Below are positions 60,462-64,000 of a stretch of DNA of 64,000 nt, one piece after another (position 1 is the stretch's first letter; the number at the start of each line of letters is the position of its first letter). Position numbers and translations under genes: made by a program. The stretch lies in the NCBI RefSeq assembly GCF_000967655.1, contig NZ_JXYA01000004.1, positions 1 through 64,000 of the forward strand. The letters are read 5' to 3'. The notes beneath the pieces were generated by a model. The model did no database searches and was not told the DNA's origin. It was given only the letters and a program-made list of their open reading frames with translations. The DNA comes from Pseudoalteromonas rubra (lineage in GTDB: Bacteria; Pseudomonadota; Gammaproteobacteria; Enterobacterales; Alteromonadaceae).

Positions 60462-60516
60462 CTCGTTTCTTAGGTTCTATATTTTACTCGAACTTAAACG
60501 ATAAGCAGGAAAAACC

Positions 60517-61917
60517 ATGAAAAAGCTCAATTTTAAAAAAAGCGTTGCATTGATATGTTTAGGCATTCTAGGAGCCAAAGCACAAGCAATACCATTAGAA
60601 AAAGTGCGTCATTGCACCACACCTACGGTGTTGCTACCGTGCCTGGGTAAGACACAGCACGAATACAGACATTGGGAAAATAATGGTGTAAAACACGAAG
60701 TGCAAAAAAGAACTTATATCATGCGCTACAATACACCTTCAGCAAATGATACCGAGCACCTTGTTTTCATCGCCAGTGGCCAGCGTTCGTTAGATGGTAG
60801 TAGCTACCAGAACTTTATCACAGGTAATACTCAGAATTTTGATAATCAATTTAGTCGGACAGATAATCATGTTCAAACATTTAGCTTTTCGTCAAATGCA
60901 CTGCCGGAATTAGTAAGAAACAGCGGTGTATATTCACCATCCAATTCATTTATCGCCTCGGCATGGGACTCGAGGTTTAATTGGGAGTCGCAAGCTTATA
61001 ATAAGCATCGTGTGGTCAATGCGTATTATGACTGGTTAAAGACCAAGTTTAAATCTAGCCGACTTAAATCTATATATTTGGCTGGCCATAGTCGCGGCGG
61101 AGCACTAGTCACGCGTCTGGCCCAGCGTTTTAAAAGTGAATTCCCAGATATCCCTTTGGTATTACATTTGTTTGATCCCGTCGGGAACCATGTGCAGCAA
61201 GAGTTAGTGACAGACCGTTTTCAGCGGGTAAAAAATCCAACTACCTCTGAATGGCAATACTGGTCATACAGGGCTGACTTCAATTCATTGTTCCCTAACA
61301 AAAAGAATTTGAGGGTTCTCAATCAGGTTGGTGGCAAGGCATTTATGCCTGAGTGGATGGATGATGCGAAAAAAGGTATACGGTCATTAGCTGATGCAAC
61401 GCCGGGCACCAATTCGAGTGCCAATGATGGTGCCTGGTATTTTGAAGGACAATCGAGCCGGTTTAGTCTGTTCGATGCTGGCACCGGTGCGGATTGGTAT
61501 ACTCAAAACTGGTATCACGCCTCTCATACCGAATTTGCTTCAAGGGATTGGGCCACCAATGTTGCATTTAATCATCTGATGAGTTCGGATGTACGAACTA
61601 TGATAGCCGACTACACAAACTCCAGGCCTCCAATCCCCAGCTGTGACGGTTATGTTAGCCGACATGATGACAATGGCGCTACGATCAGATTAACCGGATC
61701 GAACTTTGGGGGCGATAATGAGATCAGAGATTGGCGTTGGCAATTTAACAATGGCACAACACAAAATGGGACGAAAAATCCAACAGTCCAAATAGATTAC
61801 TGGCGGTTCTCCGGGTATCGACTGGAAGCGACTTTGCAGGTGACCAGTCATAGTGGCAAAACGGCAAGCACCACATGCTCAATAACGCTGCCGAGTATTA
61901 AGAATCCACCCAGGTAA
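60517..61917 (+). CDS. Secreted alpha/beta-hydrolase (lipase-like) with C-terminal Ig-like domain
   Basis: The 466-residue product has a signal peptide (VALICLGILGAKAQA) and a hydrolase domain at about 60-365. The nucleophile elbow is GHSRGG in LKSIYLAGHSRGGALVTRLA, followed by LVLHLFDPVGNHVQQ, where the Asp may be the acidic residue, and by several His residues (WYHASHTEF). The C-terminal 90 residues (SCDGYVSRHD, IRLTGSNFGGDNEIRDWRWQ, SGKTASTTCSI) look like a PKD/Ig-type beta sandwich with a Cys pair. It resembles lipase class 3-type enzymes only at the elbow, so substrate and family are uncertain. Expression is supported by a promoter at 60433, AGGAAAAA before the ATG and a strong terminator. 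Confidence 0.72.
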   Translation: MKKLNFKKSVALICLGILGAKAQAIPLEKVRHCTTPTVLLPCLGKTQHEYRHWENNGVKHEVQKRTYIMRYNTPSANDTEHLVFIASGQRSLDGSSYQNFITGNTQNFDNQFSRTDNHVQTFSFSSNALPELVRNSGVYSPSNSFIASAWDSRFNWESQAYNKHRVVNAYYDWLKTKFKSSRLKSIYLAGHSRGGALVTRLAQRFKSEFPDIPLVLHLFDPVGNHVQQELVTDRFQRVKNPTTSEWQYWSYRADFNSLFPNKKNLRVLNQVGGKAFMPEWMDDAKKGIRSLADATPGTNSSANDGAWYFEGQSSRFSLFDAGTGADWYTQNWYHASHTEFASRDWATNVAFNHLMSSDVRTMIADYTNSRPPIPSCDGYVSRHDDNGATIRLTGSNFGGDNEIRDWRWQFNNGTTQNGTKNPTVQIDYWRFSGYRLEATLQVTSHSGKTASTTCSITLPSIKNPPR

Positions 61918-61933
61918 ATTGAGCGTCAACCGG

Positions 61934-61977
61934 GAGGCCAACCGCAGGGGGAACTACCCTGGGTTGGCCTCTTTTTT
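61934..61977 (+). terminator. Strong rho-independent terminator of the lipase-like gene
   Basis: A 10-bp stem (61934-61943 with 61962-61971) continues inward with five more pairs (61945-61949 with 61957-61961). Six Ts follow at 61972-61977. It overlaps the very end of the convergent LuxR-type gene. Confidence 0.88.
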
Positions 61978-62689
61978 ATGGGATAAGTAAACTTTGTTTT
62001 GCTTTGAGTACCGCTTCTGTTCTGTTCGCTGCACCCAACTGAACAAGGATCTGGCTAACCAGTTCTTTTACTCTGTCTTTGGATACCTGCATTAATTCAG
62101 AAATTTCCGGGTTAGTCATGCCTTTTGCCATATACAGTAAACATTCACTGCTTTTGGGTGTTAATGTCGGACGCAGAAATAGATAGTCCGGACATTCTTT
62201 GATAATTCTGGGTACCAGAGTCAAAGCGATATCACTTAATATCATACTGTTTTGCTGATAAGCCATTTTGATTTCTTCATATGGTTGACTGGAAAAGAAG
62301 TTAACCAACACGATGGCGCCGCCATAATGAACAGGGATGACTATGCCACCGTTGATGTTTTCCTGTGTTAAGAGATTGCCTAAAGCTTTTGGCGCAAGGG
62401 TTGACCCATGATAGTCGCGAGTGCCCCAGAATCGCGGGGCCAGTGTTTGCTGACAGTAGTGGATCAGATCATCAGAAAAGCAATGCCCATCCGTAAAGTA
62501 AGCGCGAAGGAATTGTTCAGAACAGGTAGAAAGGTACCTGAATACCGGCTCCGTGCCATTCACCCCAACAATGAGAAACTTATCCATCCCCAGTGGCTCT
62601 GAAAAACGGCTTAATGCGGTCGTAATGGCAGTTTCCGGATACAGTGCAAAGTTATCTGTGTGGCTGATTTTGTTACCTGAGTAATCCAT
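61976..62689 (-). CDS. LuxR-family transcriptional regulator
   Basis: This 237-residue protein has a C-terminal GerE/LuxR helix-turn-helix at about 172-232: LTPKSSECLLYMAKGMTNPE followed by ISELMQVSKDRVKELVSQIL. The N-terminal 160 residues have the size and mixed alpha/beta pattern of autoinducer-binding domains (FWGTRDYHGSTLAPKALGNL, GGIVIPVHYGGAIVLVNFF). The classical acyl-homoserine-lactone ligands are not clearly conserved, and no luxI-type synthase is nearby, so it is at most a LuxR solo. The third recognition-helix position and the frequent LGAxNRTEAV are typical of the family. It may regulate the adjacent secreted proteins or the sensor gene on its other side; this is conjecture. Confidence 0.85.
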   Translation of the reverse strand: MDYSGNKISHTDNFALYPETAITTALSRFSEPLGMDKFLIVGVNGTEPVFRYLSTCSEQFLRAYFTDGHCFSDDLIHYCQQTLAPRFWGTRDYHGSTLAPKALGNLLTQENINGGIVIPVHYGGAIVLVNFFSSQPYEEIKMAYQQNSMILSDIALTLVPRIIKECPDYLFLRPTLTPKSSECLLYMAKGMTNPEISELMQVSKDRVKELVSQILVQLGAANRTEAVLKAKQSLLIP

Positions 62690-63022
62690 ATAAACTCCTG
62701 TGTGCTCTTTGGTTTTATCGCAGGCTTCGTTTTTTATCCTGCACCGTTAAGCTAGGTAATTTTTTGCTGTATCAGTTACGAGAAAAGCGACACCTTACAC
62801 TGAAAAAGCGACATATATAATTATTAGTATATAAAACAATTAGGTAGAGGGTGGGTTGCAATGGAGTTAGCTGTTAATGCGGCGCTTAATTATTGTGCAA
62901 TTTGAAAATCTCATCCTTATAAAGCCATTTTGTTGTCAAATATTTAACAAACAGGTTGACTGTACCTTATAAAGGTTATAGAAAGTAATGACGCATTTTA
63001 CAGTAAGGACGTAAGCGCAAAA
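62690..63022. promoter_or_regulatory. Divergent regulatory region between the LuxR-type gene and the sensor gene
   Basis: A 333-bp AT-rich spacer with no gene. A TTGACT at 62956-62961 with TATAGA about 15 bases further on is a marginal promoter for the sensor gene. AAGGA at 63005 lies 13 bases before its ATG. I see no clear lux-box palindrome. Confidence 0.35.
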
Positions 63023-64000
63023 ATGCTAAAATGGATCTTGGCAATTATCATATTCTTTATCATTCAGTGCCCTATACAGGCGCGCGAGGTAGCCCAGCTC
63101 AGGCTGCACCATCAATCTATCGACAAACTTGATATGGTCACCATTATTAACTCTGTTTCACAAGACAGTCAGGGTTATTTGTGGATCAGTGGCACGTCTG
63201 GTGTATTAAGGTTTGATGGGTATCAGTCCATATTTTATCCGCACCCGCTAGCAAGAAAAGTCGTTGAAGATGCTCAGGGACGAAGGTGGTTGCTGACGGG
63301 CCATGGATTGTATTTGCATAATGACCAGCAGGACAGTTTCATGCCTTACCTGGACACTTTGCGTCAACAAACGCCCAAAGGAAAAAGTCTGTTTAAGGAC
63401 AGTTTTCTCTCTGTTCGTACTATGGATAACGACGCCTTCAGGCCGGCTGCTTTATATCAGGATAGCCAGAATATGTTTTGGCTTGTGGGTGATGACGGTC
63501 AGTTAGTCCATTTTTCTGCTGATGAAGATACCTATCAGTTATATGATCTCCACAGTTCAGGGATCAAACATAACCTTCGTTTTAGTGTCACCTTATATAA
63601 AGATGCCCCTTTGTTTATCTCTAAACTTGGCGAAGTATTTTGGTTTGAAAAATCCTCCGGAACTTTTATCAAATTTTGGCAAAACAGTGCACTTGCCGAT
63701 ACTCGAATCGTCACTACTGGACCTGATGACACCTTATATGCTGTGTCTGAACAAGGCTTTTTCAGGCTCGAGCAGTCTGATTCCGGGCAGCCTTCACTGA
63801 TCCATTTAAGTGATATTGACCATCATGCAGTTACTTCTGTGCATTCAGGGAGACAATCGGTTTACCTGGGAACTGCCTCTGAGCTTATAGTATTAGACTC
63901 TAAAGACAGAGTGAGCCGAGTTAGCAGCTATTACGCTGATGCACAGGTACAACAAATATTCCTAATAAGCAATGTGTTTGACGATCAGGGGACGGTCTGG
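63023..64000 (+). CDS. N-terminal part of a propeller-type sensor (two-component regulator propeller family), truncated by the window
   Basis: The frame is open from ATG 63023 to the window end (326 codons). It begins with a signal peptide or anchor (WILAIIIFFIIQCPIQA) and continues with beta-propeller blades of the two-component regulator propeller type: SVSQDSQGYLWISGTSGVLR then FDGYQ, VVEDAQGRRWLLTGHGLYLH, LYQDSQNMFWLVGDDGQLVH. Such periplasmic propellers precede a Y_Y_Y domain, a membrane helix and a histidine kinase, hybrid kinase, diguanylate cyclase or HTH output. The output domain is outside the window. The family is common in Bacteroidetes and Alteromonadales and senses oligosaccharides or other polymers in known cases. 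Confidence 0.8.
   Translation, partial: MLKWILAIIIFFIIQCPIQAREVAQLRLHHQSIDKLDMVTIINSVSQDSQGYLWISGTSGVLRFDGYQSIFYPHPLARKVVEDAQGRRWLLTGHGLYLHNDQQDSFMPYLDTLRQQTPKGKSLFKDSFLSVRTMDNDAFRPAALYQDSQNMFWLVGDDGQLVHFSADEDTYQLYDLHSSGIKHNLRFSVTLYKDAPLFISKLGEVFWFEKSSGTFIKFWQNSALADTRIVTTGPDDTLYAVSEQGFFRLEQSDSGQPSLIHLSDIDHHAVTSVHSGRQSVYLGTASELIVLDSKDRVSRVSSYYADAQVQQIFLISNVFDDQGTVW

Noticed and set aside
61976..62689. LuxR-type gene as a quorum-sensing receptor controlling the lipopeptide cluster
   Set aside because: It is about 4 kb past the cluster, has no adjacent synthase gene, lacks clearly conserved lactone-binding residues, and no lux-box-like palindrome was seen upstream of 19376.
1..64000. tRNA, rRNA, riboswitch or complete insertion sequence
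   Set aside because: I saw no cloverleaf-like tRNA 3' ends, rRNA segments, recognisable riboswitch cores or transposase motifs. A covariance-model scan would be needed to exclude small RNAs.

Overview
The window looks like part of a marine gammaproteobacterial chromosome, most likely Alteromonadales and probably Pseudoalteromonas. The basis is indirect: a large TonB-dependent receptor, a CadC-like one-component sensor, a RebB-type protein, a fasciclin lipoprotein, a GG-leader peptide of the kind seen in that genus, and mid-range base composition. No rRNA, tRNA, CRISPR array, transposase or phage gene was seen. The genus is an inference.

Left part (1-18.4 kb), accessory and housekeeping genes. 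It opens with the 3' end of a secreted protein with a pre-peptidase C-terminal domain. A co-directional row follows: TonB receptor, periplasmic solute-binding protein, sCache chemoreceptor and an NRAMP-like carrier that lacks the canonical metal motifs. Next come a small membrane protein, the 3' remnant of an S41 peptidase gene abutting a CadC-like regulator with a propeller domain, and a divergent esterase. A LytS/LytTR-type two-component pair is followed by an alpha/beta-hydrolase lipoprotein. Then come a lone RebB-like R-body protein, WrbA, a fasciclin lipoprotein whose fourth domain carries an inserted secreted-repeat domain, and AdhP.

Centre (18.4-58.1 kb), a hybrid PKS/NRPS cluster, the main discovery. 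Three back-to-back synthetase genes (19376-51260, about 32 kb) encode FAAL-ACP-KS-AT-ACP-aminotransferase, then seven C-A-PCP modules split 1+3+3, one epimerase and a terminal thioesterase. The order is that of the iturin/mycosubtilin synthetases: a fatty acid is activated, extended once with malonate, transaminated at the beta carbon, and extended with seven amino acids. The A-domain pocket residues read as Gly, Asp, Asn, Asn, Thr, Leu (followed by an epimerase) and one unclear residue (weakly Val-like). The proposed product is a beta-amino fatty acyl heptapeptide, probably macrocyclised. A SyrP-like dioxygenase downstream would fit beta-hydroxylation of the Asp. An exported class-C beta-lactamase-fold hydrolase, a DUF697-like protein, a small membrane protein, a SyrD/PvdE-type cyclic-peptide exporter and a translationally coupled SPFH protein complete the set. 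No MbtH, PPTase or separate AT was seen.

Right part (58.1-64 kb), AT-richer accessory DNA. Degenerate repeats mark the right cluster edge. Then come an orphan GG-leader RiPP-type precursor, a three-repeat secreted protein, a divergent secreted GHSRGG lipase-like enzyme, a LuxR-type regulator and the start of a propeller-type sensor that runs out of the window.
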